From Arthrobacter humicola (lineage in GTDB: Bacteria; Actinomycetota; Actinomycetes; Actinomycetales; Micrococcaceae), in NCBI RefSeq assembly GCF_022803015.1, contig NZ_JAFKON010000003.1:434001-498000 (forward strand): a DNA stretch of 64,000 bases, read 5' to 3'. The translations under genes and the position numbers were made by a program. Of this stretch, positions 17,701 to 25,590 are shown piece by piece; position 1 is the stretch's first letter; the number at the start of each line of letters is the position of its first letter. Under the pieces are notes generated by a model. That model saw only the letters and a list, made by a program, of their open reading frames with translations, was not told the origin of the DNA and searched no databases.

Positions 17701-18133
17701 TCAGTTCGTCCAGGTCCTTCGACGGCTGGCTGGACTTGAGGACCGGGACGCCGGCCTTGCGCGCGGCCTCGAGGGCGGCAACTTTATTACCGGCGAGTTC
17801 CAGGACCTCGGCCGGCGGGCCGACGAAGGTGATGCCGGCCTCCTTCGCGGCCCGCGCCAGGCGCGGGTTCTCGGAGAGGAAACCGTAACCGGGGTAAATG
17901 GCGTCCGCCCCGGACTCCTTGGCGACGCGCACCACCTCATCAACGTCCAGGTAGGCCCGGACCGGGTGTCCCTCCTCGCCGATCAGATACGCCTCATCGG
18001 CCTTCTGGCGGTGAATGGAGTTGCGGTCCTCATGGGGAAACACAGCGACAGTCTTGGCACCCAGCTCGTAGCTCGCGCGGAAGGCGCGAATCGCGATTTC
18101 GCCGCGGTTGGCCACCAGAATCTTAGAAAACAT
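14738..18133 (-). CDS. pyc: pyruvate carboxylase
   Basis: Anaplerotic biotin enzyme that carboxylates pyruvate to oxaloacetate. At 1131 residues it has the full single-chain architecture: N-terminal biotin carboxylase with ATP-grasp (KAVAGGGGRGMRRV, EMNPRIQVEHTVTEE), a carboxyltransferase TIM barrel (TFRDAHQSLLATRVR, HTHDTAGGQLATLLA), the tetramerisation region and a C-terminal biotinyl domain with EAMKMEA (biotin Lys1097). The ATG is preceded by a short AGGAG-like site. It is monocistronic, divergent from the ParA-like gene and closed by a hairpin. The enzyme replenishes the TCA cycle, which the methylcitrate and dicarboxylate genes further along also feed. Confidence 0.97.
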   Translation of the reverse strand: MFSKILVANRGEIAIRAFRASYELGAKTVAVFPHEDRNSIHRQKADEAYLIGEEGHPVRAYLDVDEVVRVAKESGADAIYPGYGFLSENPRLARAAKEAGITFVGPPAEVLELAGNKVAALEAARKAGVPVLKSSQPSKDLDELIAAADEIGFPIFAKAVAGGGGRGMRRVDTREALPEALQAAMREADAAFGDPTMFLEQAVLRPRHIEVQILADAEGNVMHLFERDCSIQRRHQKVIEIAPAPNLDEGIRQALYRDAVKFAKALNYVNAGTVEFLVDTVGERAGQHVFIEMNPRIQVEHTVTEEVTDVDLVQAQLRIAAGESLADLGLSQESVQLKGAALQCRITTEDPANGFRPDVGKITGYRSAGGAGVRLDGGTVYSGAEISPHFDSMLVKLTCRGRNYPAAVARARRALAEFRIRGVSTNISFLQAVLDDPDFVAGDVATSFIDERPQLLKARVSADRGTKLLTWLADVTVNKPNGELKVHTDPADKLPALDDAAARPGSRQRLQELGPEGFARALRAQDAVAVTDTTFRDAHQSLLATRVRTRDLVAAGPAESKLLPELLSVEAWGGATYDVALRFLGEDPWDRLAALRKAMPNLCLQMLLRGRNTVGYTPYPEEVTVAFVNEAAATGIDIFRIFDALNDVNQMAPAIRAVRETGTAVAEVALCYTADMLDPEETLYTLDYYLELAQKIVDAGAHILAIKDMAGLLRPAAAARLVSALRERFDLPVHLHTHDTAGGQLATLLAAVDAGVDAVDVASASLAGTTSQPSASALVAALAHTARDTGLSLANVCALEPYWEAVRRVYAPFESGLPGPTGRVYQHEIPGGQLSNLRQQAMALGLGERFEAIEDMYTAADRILGRLVKVTPSSKVVGDLALHLVGLNADPEDFNENPQKYDVPDSVIGFLSGELGDPPGGWPEPFRTKALQGRTVKVRDVEISAEDSAALNGDSKTRRGTLNRLLFAGPTKDYQKSVESYGNLSVLDTRDYLFGLQRGAEHEIELEKGVRLIASLEAVSEPDEKGMRTVMCTLNGQSRPVVVRDRSVVSNVKAAERADTSQPGQVASPFAGAVTLTVKAGDTVKAGDTVATIEAMKMEASITTPVAGTVARLAVAGIEQVQGGDLLLVVE

Positions 18134-18450
18134 ACTTCTCCTGCTTCATCGCGGGCGTATCGGTAAGTGCTCACAGTGTCTAGGACCTGTGCGGGCAAAC
18201 ACAAATCATTGTGGCGACTGTCACAGCATTATCCGTCACGGACGCCGCGATGGGCAGGGCCTTGGCCTTAGAGCTTTCCCCGTCCGTCCGATTGGCGAGG
18301 TTCTGGCGCCCCACGCCGGATGAAACGGGTTTCGCCGGAGCATCAACATATGATGAGTGGGTGGGTGGCGCATGCACGCCCCGGCTCCGAAGGACGCAGG
18401 AGCCGGCACGACCCCGTCTCGGCAACCGGCGTTAGGTATTGGTTTTTCAA
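18134..18450. other. intergenic region, pyc / ParA-like ATPase
   Basis: A 317-base divergent region with no convincing gene. It must carry both promoters. A TAGGTAT (18433-18439) just before the ParA-like GTG could be a -10 for a leaderless or near-leaderless transcript. No operator or riboswitch was recognised. Confidence 0.4.
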
Positions 18451-19332
18451 GTGCAAGTAGTGAGCATCAGCAGCCTCAAAGGCGGTGTCGGCAAGACATC
18501 CGTGACCACCGGACTGGCGTCGGCGGCATTGGCCGCCGGCATCCCCACCCTCGTCGTCGACCTTGATCCGCATGCTGACGCCAGCACGGCCCTGGGCGTG
18601 AGTCCGGACGATCAGCTCGATATCGGCAGGATGCTGAGGTCGCCGCGGCGGGCACATCTGGCGGACAACGTGGTCCCCAGCGGCTGGGTGGATCACGCCC
18701 GGATCAACGGCCGCGGCAACGCCAACGGCAGTGCGAGCGGCAGGATTCAGTCCGGCGCGGCAACCTCCGTCCTGGACGTGGCCGTCGGCTCCGCCTATAC
18801 CGGCATCTACGACCGCCCCGACCTGGGCCGCCGCGACCTTCGCCGGCTTTCCACGGTCCTGGCCGGCGCCACGAACTACGAACTCGTCCTGGTCGACTGC
18901 CCCCCGTCACTGAACGGCCTGACCCGGATGGCGTGGTCCGCAAGCGACAAGGTGACCCTGGTGGCCGAGCCCGGGCTTTTCTCGGTGGCCGGCACAGAAC
19001 GCACCATGCGCGCCATCCAGTTGTTCCGGCAGGAATTCGCCCCCAAGCTGTCCCCCGCGGGCATCGTGGCCAACCGGGTGCGCAGCAGTTCGGCCGAGCA
19101 CACGTTCCGGCTCTCGGAGATGGAATCCATGTTCGGCCAGCTGCTGTTGAGCCCGCATATCCCGGAGCAGGCCAACTGGCAGCAGATCCAGGGCGCGGCC
19201 CACTCCATCCACCACTGGCCCGGCGACTCGGCCAAGAATGCGGCCGGGCTCTTCGATGCCCTGCTGCAGAACCTGCTGAACCAGGGCAGCGTGGCCCCGG
19301 CCGGCGCTGTCCGCGACCGCAGCCTACGGTAG
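18451..19332 (+). CDS. ParA/MinD-family ATPase (orphan)
   Basis: Deviant Walker-A ATPase of 293 residues. SSLKGGVGKTSVT near the N terminus contains the signature Lys of the ParA/MinD/Soj class, and VDLDPHADAS and LVLVDCPPSL complete the nucleotide site. No ParB partner lies beside it, and it is distinct from the ParA at 31208-32119 in the scp operon. Start: GTG at 18451 (VQVVSISSLKGG) fits the family better than the in-frame TTG at 18439; neither has a clear ribosome site. It probably positions a cellular cargo or the wall machinery; the mycobacterial Rv2184c-type ATPases sit in the same neighbourhood (inference). Confidence 0.8.
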   Translation: MQVVSISSLKGGVGKTSVTTGLASAALAAGIPTLVVDLDPHADASTALGVSPDDQLDIGRMLRSPRRAHLADNVVPSGWVDHARINGRGNANGSASGRIQSGAATSVLDVAVGSAYTGIYDRPDLGRRDLRRLSTVLAGATNYELVLVDCPPSLNGLTRMAWSASDKVTLVAEPGLFSVAGTERTMRAIQLFRQEFAPKLSPAGIVANRVRSSSAEHTFRLSEMESMFGQLLLSPHIPEQANWQQIQGAAHSIHHWPGDSAKNAAGLFDALLQNLLNQGSVAPAGAVRDRSLR

Positions 19333-19362
19333 CCCCGGGCTGCCGTACACAGCGCAACAGAA

Positions 19363-19402
19363 TGAGGCCGCCTTCCCTGTCCGGGAGGCGGCCTCAGTCG
19401 TT
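19363..19402. terminator. terminator between ParA-like and MerR genes
   Basis: TGAGGCCGCC (19363-19372) pairs with GGCGGCCTCA (19387-19396), extended inward by TCCC/GGGA, and followed by GTCGTTTCT. It serves the convergent pair. Confidence 0.75.
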
Positions 19403-19434
19403 TCTGTGCTCAGTCATGTCTGCAGCTGTGGGCG

Positions 19435-20031
19435 CTAGCCGATCTTGCGGGCCGCCCGGCGCTTGCTCAGCTCGTCGTCGGGAAAGGACTGGTCCGCGGC
19501 GTGTTCGCTGGGAAGGGCTGCGAGGCTTCCTTCAACTTCGCGCCATACGCGGCCGACGGCGATGCCGAACACCCCCTGGCCGCCCTGGACGAGATCGATG
19601 ACTTCATCTGCCGATGTGCACTCGTAGACGCTGGCGCCGTCGCTCATGAGCGTGATTTGGGCGAGGTCCTCGACGCCGCGCTCACGCAGGTGTTCCACGG
19701 CGGTGCGGATCTGTTGCAGGGAGACGCCCGTGTCCAGGAGCCGTTTGACCACCTTGAGAACCAGAATGTCGCGGAAGCCGTAGAGCCGCTGCGAGCCGGA
19801 GCCGGCCGCGCCGCGGACGGCGGGCTCAACGAGTCCGGTGCGCGCCCAATAATCGAGTTGGCGGTAGGTAATGCCGGCCGCCTTGCAGGCGGTGGGTCCG
19901 CGGTAGCCCGCGTCCTCGTCCAGAACGGGGAGATCCTCGGTGAACAGCAGGCCCTGGGCACCGCTGGCGGGCACAGCAACGCCGGCCGTTGAGGCCTGCT
20001 TCAGCTCGCCTGCTTCGCCTTTCGGACTCAC
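19435..20031 (-). CDS. MerR-family regulator of the Rv1830 type
   Basis: Transcription factor of 198 residues. A short tail leads into the MerR DNA-binding domain (GYRGPTACKAAGITYRQLDYWARTG, then SQRLYGFRDILVLKVVKRLLDTG) and a C-terminal helical/effector region. It is the last gene of the conserved gcvH-garA-ftsR-nuclease-Rv1830 cluster. The Rv1830 protein in mycobacteria is linked to growth and division control. The GTG at 20031 follows a perfect AAGGAGGG; an upstream in-frame ATG at 20121 would put the start across the inverted repeat at 20106-20124 and is unlikely. The gap from the nuclease gene suggests its own promoter. Confidence 0.9.
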   Translation of the reverse strand: MSPKGEAGELKQASTAGVAVPASGAQGLLFTEDLPVLDEDAGYRGPTACKAAGITYRQLDYWARTGLVEPAVRGAAGSGSQRLYGFRDILVLKVVKRLLDTGVSLQQIRTAVEHLRERGVEDLAQITLMSDGASVYECTSADEVIDLVQGGQGVFGIAVGRVWREVEGSLAALPSEHAADQSFPDDELSKRRAARKIG

Positions 20032-20381
20032 GTGGACCCTCCTTGTCGTGGGTTCCCCTGGGTTTGTTGCATCGGCAGCAATAGATGTGAACAGCTGCAT
20101 GACACCGGATGAATACTTCATCCGTGTAATTCAGCCGGCTGCACCTTCCAGTGTGACTTGCGCGGCTACCGTATGCAATGGGAACTTGTACCTCCGACGT
20201 TAGGCCTGCCGGGGCCCAAGGTCAAAGACGTTGGGGCTATTCCAGGGGCGTGTCGAAAGTTTCATCCTTGACTTTAACGTTCAGTGCCGCCACAGCTGTC
20301 ACGCACGTATCAGAAACACCAGGAATCACAGGCACGCCCGCAACCGCGGCAGGTTCCCTGGCGCCGGTGGCCTGGGCCGGC
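20032..20381. other. 350-base intergenic region upstream of the Rv1830-type MerR gene
   Basis: No gene is supported. It separates the MerR gene from the rest of the garA cluster and should hold its promoter. The notable element is the inverted repeat at 20106-20124, annotated separately. Open frames on the opposite strand are GC-driven shadows that run on into the neighbouring genes. Confidence 0.5.
20106..20124. promoter_or_regulatory. perfect inverted repeat, candidate MerR operator
   Basis: CGGATGAA-TAC-TTCATCCG: 8-bp perfect arms around 3 bases, 75 bases upstream of the MerR start. MerR proteins bind dyads between promoter elements, so autoregulation is plausible. Confidence 0.5.
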
Positions 20382-20885
20382 TCAGCCGCCGAAGTCTTCG
20401 GGTTCGACGTCGTCGAGGAACTCGCGGAAGCGCCGCAGTTCGCCTTCCTCGTCCACGGCGGGTCCGGGGTGCGTGTCCTCGCCCTCGTCGTGTTCGGTGA
20501 TCCGGACGCCAGCCTCGTCCATGACGGCGTCGGCGCACCAGATCCGGCACTTGGCGCGCAGGGCAACGGCCAACCCATCGGAGGCCCGGGAGCTCACGGT
20601 GGTGCCGTTCTCGAACTGCAGCTGCCCGTAGAAGATGTTGTCCTCCACCGCCACGATGTTGACGCTGACGATCGTGTGGCCGAGGGCCTCGACAACGTCC
20701 ACCAGGAGGTCGTGGGTCATCGGCCGGGGCGGGATGACCCCCTGCTGGGCCAGGGCGATGGCGCTGGCCTCCGGGGTCCCGATCCAGATGGGCACGTGGC
20801 GCTCACCATGGATTTCCTTGAGCAGGACAAGCGGCTGGTTGGACGGCAACTCGATCCGCACGCCGACAATCTCCACCTCAATCAT
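20382..20885 (-). CDS. bifunctional nuclease family protein (BFN/DUF151)
   Basis: Protein of 167 residues with the BFN domain over about residues 1-130 (IEVEIVGVRIELPSNQPLVL, GTPEASAIALAQQG, DLLVDVVEALG, SSRASDGLAVALR), followed by an acidic tail. Family members have been reported to have DNase/RNase activity, but the bacterial role is poorly known. Its ATG shares one base with the stop of the upstream ftsR-type gene (TGATG), so the two are translationally coupled. The equivalent in M. tuberculosis is Rv1829. Confidence 0.88.
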   Translation of the reverse strand: MIEVEIVGVRIELPSNQPLVLLKEIHGERHVPIWIGTPEASAIALAQQGVIPPRPMTHDLLVDVVEALGHTIVSVNIVAVEDNIFYGQLQFENGTTVSSRASDGLAVALRAKCRIWCADAVMDEAGVRITEHDEGEDTHPGPAVDEEGELRRFREFLDDVEPEDFGG

Positions 20886-21607
20886 CAGATGTCCATCCTT
20901 GAGATGCGGTCGTGGACCAGCGCCTGGTGCAAGGACAGGCAGAGGTCGCTGATTTCCCGGGCCGCCTCGGCGGCGCGGGCGTGGGAGGCTGCGTCCTTGC
21001 GGGAGGTCAGGGTGGCCACAGCACGCTCCACGAGCCCGAATTCGCGGTCGGCAGCCGCCTGGAAGGGCCGCAGGTGGCGGGGTTCCAGGCCATGGCTCTC
21101 CAGCTGGACGCAGGCCCGCGCGACCTGCAGCGCGTGTTCGTCGAATTTGCCGTTGACGTGCCCGATCAGGCCGTAGCTCAGGAGCGATTCCAGCAGCGGG
21201 ACGCTCGCCCCGGATTCGGCGCGCAGCTGCTCCTCGCTGAGCCTGCGTGCCCGGCTGTGCAGCTCGGAGGCGAGCTCCTCGGAGACGATCCGCGGGGACA
21301 GCGTGACGCCTGCCGGCAGGTTCTCCGGCCGTTCGCCCCGGTCGATCGCATCAAGGTAGTCCTTGATGACCTTCAGCGGCAGGTACTGGTCACGCTGGAG
21401 TGAGAGGACGAAGCGCAGCCGTTCGACGTCGTTCTCGGAGTACTGACGGTAGCCGGCAGGTGTCCGCTGCGGGTTGATGAGTCCCTTTTCTTCAAGGAAC
21501 CGGATTTTTGACGCAGTCATGCTGGGGAAGTCGTCGCTCAGTTGAGCCAGGACTTCCCCGATGTTCAGAACCTGGGGTCCGCGCCGATCCGCATGTGCCG
21601 TGGCCAC
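20885..21607 (-). CDS. ftsR: MerR-family regulator of the FtsR (Rv1828) type
   Basis: Transcription factor of about 240 residues with an N-terminal MerR domain (LNIGEVLAQLSDDFPSMTAS, KIRFLEEKGLINPQRTPAGY) and a long helical C-terminal domain. The orthologue in Corynebacterium glutamicum activates ftsZ. The start is uncertain: the GTG at 21607 has GGGGTAG about six bases upstream, and a TTG at 21613 is also in frame. It sits between garA/odhI and the nuclease gene and overlaps the latter by one base, exactly as in mycobacteria. Confidence 0.85.
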   Translation of the reverse strand: MATAHADRRGPQVLNIGEVLAQLSDDFPSMTASKIRFLEEKGLINPQRTPAGYRQYSENDVERLRFVLSLQRDQYLPLKVIKDYLDAIDRGERPENLPAGVTLSPRIVSEELASELHSRARRLSEEQLRAESGASVPLLESLLSYGLIGHVNGKFDEHALQVARACVQLESHGLEPRHLRPFQAAADREFGLVERAVATLTSRKDAASHARAAEAAREISDLCLSLHQALVHDRISRMDI

Positions 21608-21624
21608 AGGCAACTACCCCGGAA

Positions 21625-22101
21625 TCAGACGTTGCCTGCTGCGCGGGCAGGGCTGAGGTAGAAGGTGAGGCGGAATTTGCCGATCTGGACCTCGTTGCCG
21701 GACTTCAGTTCCACCGAGTCCACGCGGTCGTGGTTGACGTAGGTGCCATTCAGGCTCCCGGTGTCCACAACCTCGAAGCTGCGCGCAGTGCGGCGGAATT
21801 CAACGTGCCTGCGCGAGACAGTGACGTCGTCGAGGAAGATGTCGGCGTCCGGGTGGCGGCCCGCCGTGGTGACGTCGGAGTCCAGCAGGAACCGCGCACC
21901 GGCGTTGGGGCCGCTGTGCGCCACGAGCAGGGCCGATCCGAAGGGAAGGGCCTCAACCGCTGCCCGTTCCTCAGTCGAAAGCTTCGGCGTGAAATTGGGT
22001 TCGTCGCGCACCGGAGTGAGGTTGATCGACGTGGTCTCCGAAGCCTTCACTCCACCCGTGCCGTAACCGTCACCGGTGTCGTTCCGTTCGTGCCCAAACA
22101 T
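21625..22101 (-). CDS. garA: FHA-domain regulator GarA/OdhI
   Basis: Phospho-switch protein of 158 residues. The N-terminal tail holds the kinase target motif ETTS (Glu22-Thr23-Thr24-Ser25). The FHA domain (about 55-145) has GRHPDADIFLDDVTVSRRH and GSLNGTYVN, the phosphothreonine-binding loops. In actinobacteria the unphosphorylated form inhibits 2-oxoglutarate dehydrogenase and affects glutamate enzymes; phosphorylation by PknB/PknG-type kinases releases it. The ATG at 22101 has a GAGGAGGA site; an upstream start at 22143 is less likely. It ties the PASTA kinase seen at 4.3 kb, and others outside the window, to TCA-cycle control (inference). Confidence 0.93.
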   Translation of the reverse strand: MFGHERNDTGDGYGTGGVKASETTSINLTPVRDEPNFTPKLSTEERAAVEALPFGSALLVAHSGPNAGARFLLDSDVTTAGRHPDADIFLDDVTVSRRHVEFRRTARSFEVVDTGSLNGTYVNHDRVDSVELKSGNEVQIGKFRLTFYLSPARAAGNV

Positions 22102-22261
22102 TGAGTCCTCCTCATTCGTTGCAGGTGTCCCCCCTGCAAACAACGCATGCCGTCCGGAAAAGCCTTGCAGTCCCGGTAATGAGGCCCTTCGGCGGGGCGC
22201 GGCTTTGTTTTGTTATCCCAACAACACTCGCCGGCGGCCCCGGCCCGAATGACCTCTGTCT

Positions 22262-22648
22262 TTAGCCTACCTGCTGTTCATACTCGGATGCACTGAGCAA
22301 GGACTCGACCGCGTCGGCTTCCGCGAGCCTGATTTCGATCAGCCAGCCTTCACCGTACGGATCGGAGTTGATAAGGGCGGAATCGGTGTCCAGCGACTCG
22401 TTCCTGGCGACCACCTCGCCCGTCACCGGGGCGTAAATATCGCTGACGCTCTTGGTGGATTCGACCTCTCCGACGACGTCGTTGGCCTTGATGGTGGTCC
22501 CGACCTCGGGCATCTGGGCGTAGACGACATCCCCGAGGGCGTCCTGGGCAAAATCAGTAATGCCCACGCGCACAACCCCGTCGGCGTTGGGGGCCGAAAC
22601 CCATTCGTGTTCTGCGGTGTAGGACAGGTCTTCGGGAATGATGCTCAT
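22262..22648 (-). CDS. gcvH: glycine cleavage system H protein
   Basis: Lipoyl carrier protein of 128 residues. The lipoylation motif VGEVESTKSVSDIYAP contains Lys66, and the surrounding hybrid-motif fold (DFAQDALGDVVYAQMPEVG) is typical. It shuttles the aminomethyl group between the P and T proteins. gcvP and gcvT are not in the window; gcvH upstream of garA is the usual actinobacterial arrangement. A GAAAGG ribosome site precedes the ATG. Confidence 0.95.
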   Translation of the reverse strand: MSIIPEDLSYTAEHEWVSAPNADGVVRVGITDFAQDALGDVVYAQMPEVGTTIKANDVVGEVESTKSVSDIYAPVTGEVVARNESLDTDSALINSDPYGEGWLIEIRLAEADAVESLLSASEYEQQVG

Positions 22649-22762
22649 GACGGGCCTTTCATCGGGTCAATCACCTGGCGGCGGCAGTCGTTTGTTCTAG
22701 CCGCCGCTGAAAGTATAGGCATATCGGGCAGGGGCCGGGGAGGGATCTGCGAAGATGGTGCC

Positions 22763-22840
22763 ATGGCAGAACATGCTCCGCTGAAGGGCGGGAACGTGCA
22801 CAACCGGGGCGCCGGGACCGTCCGGACACGCCAGGTCTAG
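22763..22840 (+). CDS. candidate 25-residue small ORF upstream of the Fpg-family gene
   Basis: An ATG-started frame of 25 codons (begins MAEHAPLKGG, ends TVRTRQV) stops three bases before the ATG of the glycosylase gene. It is basic and Gly-rich, with no membrane segment and a weak ribosome site. It could be a translated leader coupled to the downstream gene or simply chance. No family was recognised. Confidence 0.3.
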   Translation: MAEHAPLKGGNVHNRGAGTVRTRQV

Positions 22841-22843
22841 GCC

Positions 22844-23713
22844 ATGCCTGAGCTTCCTGAAGTTGCGGCCCTGACGGACTTTCTGGACGAGCACCTGCGC
22901 GGAGCAATGGTGCGGAAAATCCAGCCGGTCTCCTTCGCCGTGCTCAAGACGGCAGACCCTCCCTACTCCGATCTCCAGGGCAAGGCCGTCAGCGGCGTGC
23001 AAAGGTTCGGCAAGTTTGTCAGTGTGGAAGCGGACGGGCTGCATTTTGTCTTCCACCTCGCCCGGGCCGGCTGGGTCCGCTTCACGGACTCCCCTACCGA
23101 CGCCCAGCTGAAAATGGGGAAGGGCCACATCGCGCTGCGGCTGACGTTCTCGGGCGATTCCGGCCCGGTGGGCATGGATCTGACGGAGGCGGGCACGAAA
23201 AAGAGCCTGGCGGTCTATGTGGTCCGTGATCCGCACGACGTGCCCGGCATCGCGGCGCTCGGACCGGATCCGTTCAGTCCGGACTTCGACGTCGATGCAC
23301 TGGCCGGGATTCTCGGCTCCAGTTCACAGCAGATCAAGGGCGTCCTGAGGAGCCAGGGCATCATCGCGGGCATTGGGAATGCCTACAGTGACGAGATCCT
23401 GCACGCCGCCAGGACTTCGCCGTTCGCGATCGCCAAGTCGCTGGACCGGACGGACGTGCAGCGCCTCTACGACGCCATCCACACCATTCTGGGAACAGCG
23501 GTGGCGGAGGCCAAGGGCAAGCCGCCCAACGAGCTCAAGGACACCAAGCGGAGCCACATGCGGGTCCATGGCCGGACCGGCGAACCGTGTCCGGTGTGCG
23601 GGGACACAGTCCGGGAGGTTTCCTTTGCCGATTCCGCCCTGCAGTACTGCCCGACGTGCCAGACGAAAGGAAAGATCCTGGCCGACCGCCGGACGTCGCG
23701 CTTTTTGAAATAG
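22844..23713 (+). CDS. Fpg/Nei-family DNA glycosylase
   Basis: Base-excision repair enzyme of 289 residues that removes oxidised bases and nicks the strand. The N-terminal PELPEV provides the catalytic Pro and Glu. The helix-two-turn-helix region (GVLRSQGIIAGIGNAYSDEILH) binds DNA, and the C-terminal zinc finger has CPVCGDTV and CPTCQTKGK. The variant lesion-recognition region and overall length suggest an actinobacterial Fpg-like subfamily rather than canonical MutM. The frame ends at a strong terminator just before tRNA-Pro on the other strand. Confidence 0.88.
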   Translation: MPELPEVAALTDFLDEHLRGAMVRKIQPVSFAVLKTADPPYSDLQGKAVSGVQRFGKFVSVEADGLHFVFHLARAGWVRFTDSPTDAQLKMGKGHIALRLTFSGDSGPVGMDLTEAGTKKSLAVYVVRDPHDVPGIAALGPDPFSPDFDVDALAGILGSSSQQIKGVLRSQGIIAGIGNAYSDEILHAARTSPFAIAKSLDRTDVQRLYDAIHTILGTAVAEAKGKPPNELKDTKRSHMRVHGRTGEPCPVCGDTVREVSFADSALQYCPTCQTKGKILADRRTSRFLK

Positions 23714-23770
23714 CGGATCACCGCGGACCTTCCGGGGAACACCGCGGAGCGGATGTGTCCGGGAAACAGA

Positions 23771-23807
23771 AAACCCCGCCATTCCTTCATCAGGAATGGC
23801 GGGGTTT
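23771..23807. terminator. bidirectional terminator, Fpg gene / tRNA-Pro
   Basis: AAACCCCGCCATTCCT (23771-23786) pairs perfectly with 23792-23807. A/T tracts at both ends of the stem let it act on both strands. It lies between the glycosylase stop and the 3' end of tRNA-Pro. Confidence 0.85.
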
Positions 23808-23814
23808 CAGCTGT

Positions 23815-23891
<77 letters not shown>

Positions 23892-24039
23892 CTGGTTCCA
23901 CCGTTCTCCGCCCGGAAGTCTTCCCGGATTCGCTCCAGGTTTTCTTCCAAGCAGTCCGGCCGAACCACCTCCAAAAGCTTACACGATCCGGGAGGGTGCC
24001 TGTGACAATTTCAGGCTGTCACGGCAAGGTGTGTCGGAA

Positions 24040-25590
24040 TTAACGTTTCTTGCCACGCTTTTCGCGCACGCGCATGTTGACCTCGATGGGCGTGCCCTCG
24101 AAGCCGAAGGTCTCCCGGAGGCGTCGGGTGATGAAGCGGCGGTATCCCGGATCCAGGAATCCGGTGGTGAAGAGCACGAACTTCGGCGGCCGGCTCGAGG
24201 CCTGGGTGCCGAACAGGATGCGGGGCTGCTTGCCGCCGCGGACCGGGTGCGGGTGCGCTGCGACAAGTTCGCCCAGGAACGCGTTGAGGCGTCCAGTGGG
24301 GATGCGCTTGTCCCAGCTTTCCAGGGCGGTGTCCAGGGCCGGGACGAGCCGGTCCTTGTGCCAGCCGGTCTTGGCCGAGATGTTCACGCGCGGCGCCCAG
24401 GCCACGTGTGCCAGGTCCTGCTCGATTTCGCGTTCCAGGTAGCGGCGGCGCTCGTCGTCGAGGAGGTCCCATTTGTTGAAGGCCAGCACCAGGGCGCGGC
24501 CGGATTCAACGGCGAGCTGCAGGATGCGGACGTCCTGCTCGCTGAGCACCTCGTCCACGGCCAGGAGCACGACGGCGACCTCGGCCTTTTCGAGCGCGCT
24601 CTGCGTGCGCAGGGAGGCGTAGAAGTCCGCGCCCTGGGCCATGTGCTGGCGGCGCCGGATGCCGGCGGTGTCCACGAAGCGCCACGTGCGCCCGCCGAGT
24701 TCGATGAATTCATCGACCGGGTCGCGGGTGGTGCCGGCGGTGTTGTCCACCACCACACGCTCGGAACCGGCAAGCTTGTTCAGCAGCGAGGACTTGCCGA
24801 CGTTCGGGCGGCCGATCAGGGCGATGCGGCGGGGGCCGCCGGAGCGCTCGAGGCCTTCAATCAGGGAGTACTCCGGGAGGGTGTCCATGACGTGGTCCAG
24901 GAGGTCCGCCACGCCGCGGCCGTGCAGGGCCGAGACGGGGTACGGTTCGCCGAAGCCCAGGCCCCAGAGGGTGGCGGAGTCGGCTTCCTGGGCGAAGTCG
25001 TCCACCTTGTTGGCCACCATGATGACCGGCTTCTTCGACTTGCGCAGCATCTTCATGACGCCTTCGTCGGTCGCGGTCGCGCCCACGGCGGAGTCGACGA
25101 CGAACAGGACGGCGTCGGCAAGTTCCACGGCCATCTCGGCCTGTTCCGCCACACGGGCGTGGATGCCGCGGGCATCGTGCTCCCACCCGCCGGTGTCCAC
25201 CACGGTGAAGTTGCGGCCGTTCCAGTTTGCCGAGTACATGACACGGTCGCGGGTGACGCCGGGGGTGTCCTCGACCACTGCCTCGCGGCGGCCCAGGATC
25301 CTGTTGACCAGGGTGGATTTGCCCACATTGGGCCGTCCGATGATGGCCAGGACCGGGTCCAGCTTGACCGGGCCGTCAAAGTCCTCATCGTCGAAGTGGC
25401 CGCTCAGGAGGGCGGCGTCGTCTTCGTCGAGCTCGTAGTCGTCCAGCCCGGCACGCAGCGAGGCCGCGCGGAGTTCCGCTTCGTCATCGTCCAGGGCGGC
25501 AAGGTTTTCAGCCACCTGGTCGGTGCCGGTGGGCGTGTATTCGTCTTCGCCGGCGCCAAAATTGCCGGAGGTTTGAGTCGTATCGCTCAT
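24040..25590 (-). CDS. der: ribosome-assembly GTPase Der (EngA)
   Basis: Tandem-GTPase protein of 516 residues needed for 50S subunit maturation. Two G domains are visible, each with GRPNVGKS(T/S) P-loops, DTPGVTRDR or [10 protein letters not shown] switch regions and NKVD/NKWD base-specificity motifs, followed by a C-terminal KH-like domain ending in a basic tail ([10 protein letters not shown]). A roughly 80-residue acidic N-terminal extension is typical of actinobacteria. Its ATG overlaps the plsC stop by four bases (ATGA); it is the last gene of the parA-to-der operon. Confidence 0.96.
   Translation of the reverse strand: MSDTTQTSGNFGAGEDEYTPTGTDQVAENLAALDDDEAELRAASLRAGLDDYELDEDDAALLSGHFDDEDFDGPVKLDPVLAIIGRPNVGKSTLVNRILGRREAVVEDTPGVTRDRVMYSANWNGRNFTVVDTGGWEHDARGIHARVAEQAEMAVELADAVLFVVDSAVGATATDEGVMKMLRKSKKPVIMVANKVDDFAQEADSATLWGLGFGEPYPVSALHGRGVADLLDHVMDTLPEYSLIEGLERSGGPRRIALIGRPNVGKSSLLNKLAGSERVVVDNTAGTTRDPVDEFIELGGRTWRFVDTAGIRRRQHMAQGADFYASLRTQSALEKAEVAVVLLAVDEVLSEQDVRILQLAVESGRALVLAFNKWDLLDDERRRYLEREIEQDLAHVAWAPRVNISAKTGWHKDRLVPALDTALESWDKRIPTGRLNAFLGELVAAHPHPVRGGKQPRILFGTQASSRPPKFVLFTTGFLDPGYRRFITRRLRETFGFEGTPIEVNMRVREKRGKKR

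Noticed and set aside
15920-18166. 748-codon open frame antisense to pyc
   Set aside because: Codon composition and lack of any domain mark it as a GC-driven mirror frame; pyc on the other strand is intact and full length.
20178-21176. 332-codon plus-strand frame across the nuclease and ftsR genes
   Set aside because: It runs antisense to two recognised conserved genes and has no motif.
22102-22143. Longer garA start at 22143
   Set aside because: The ATG at 22101 has a GAGGAGGA site and gives the usual GarA length with ETTS near residue 22.
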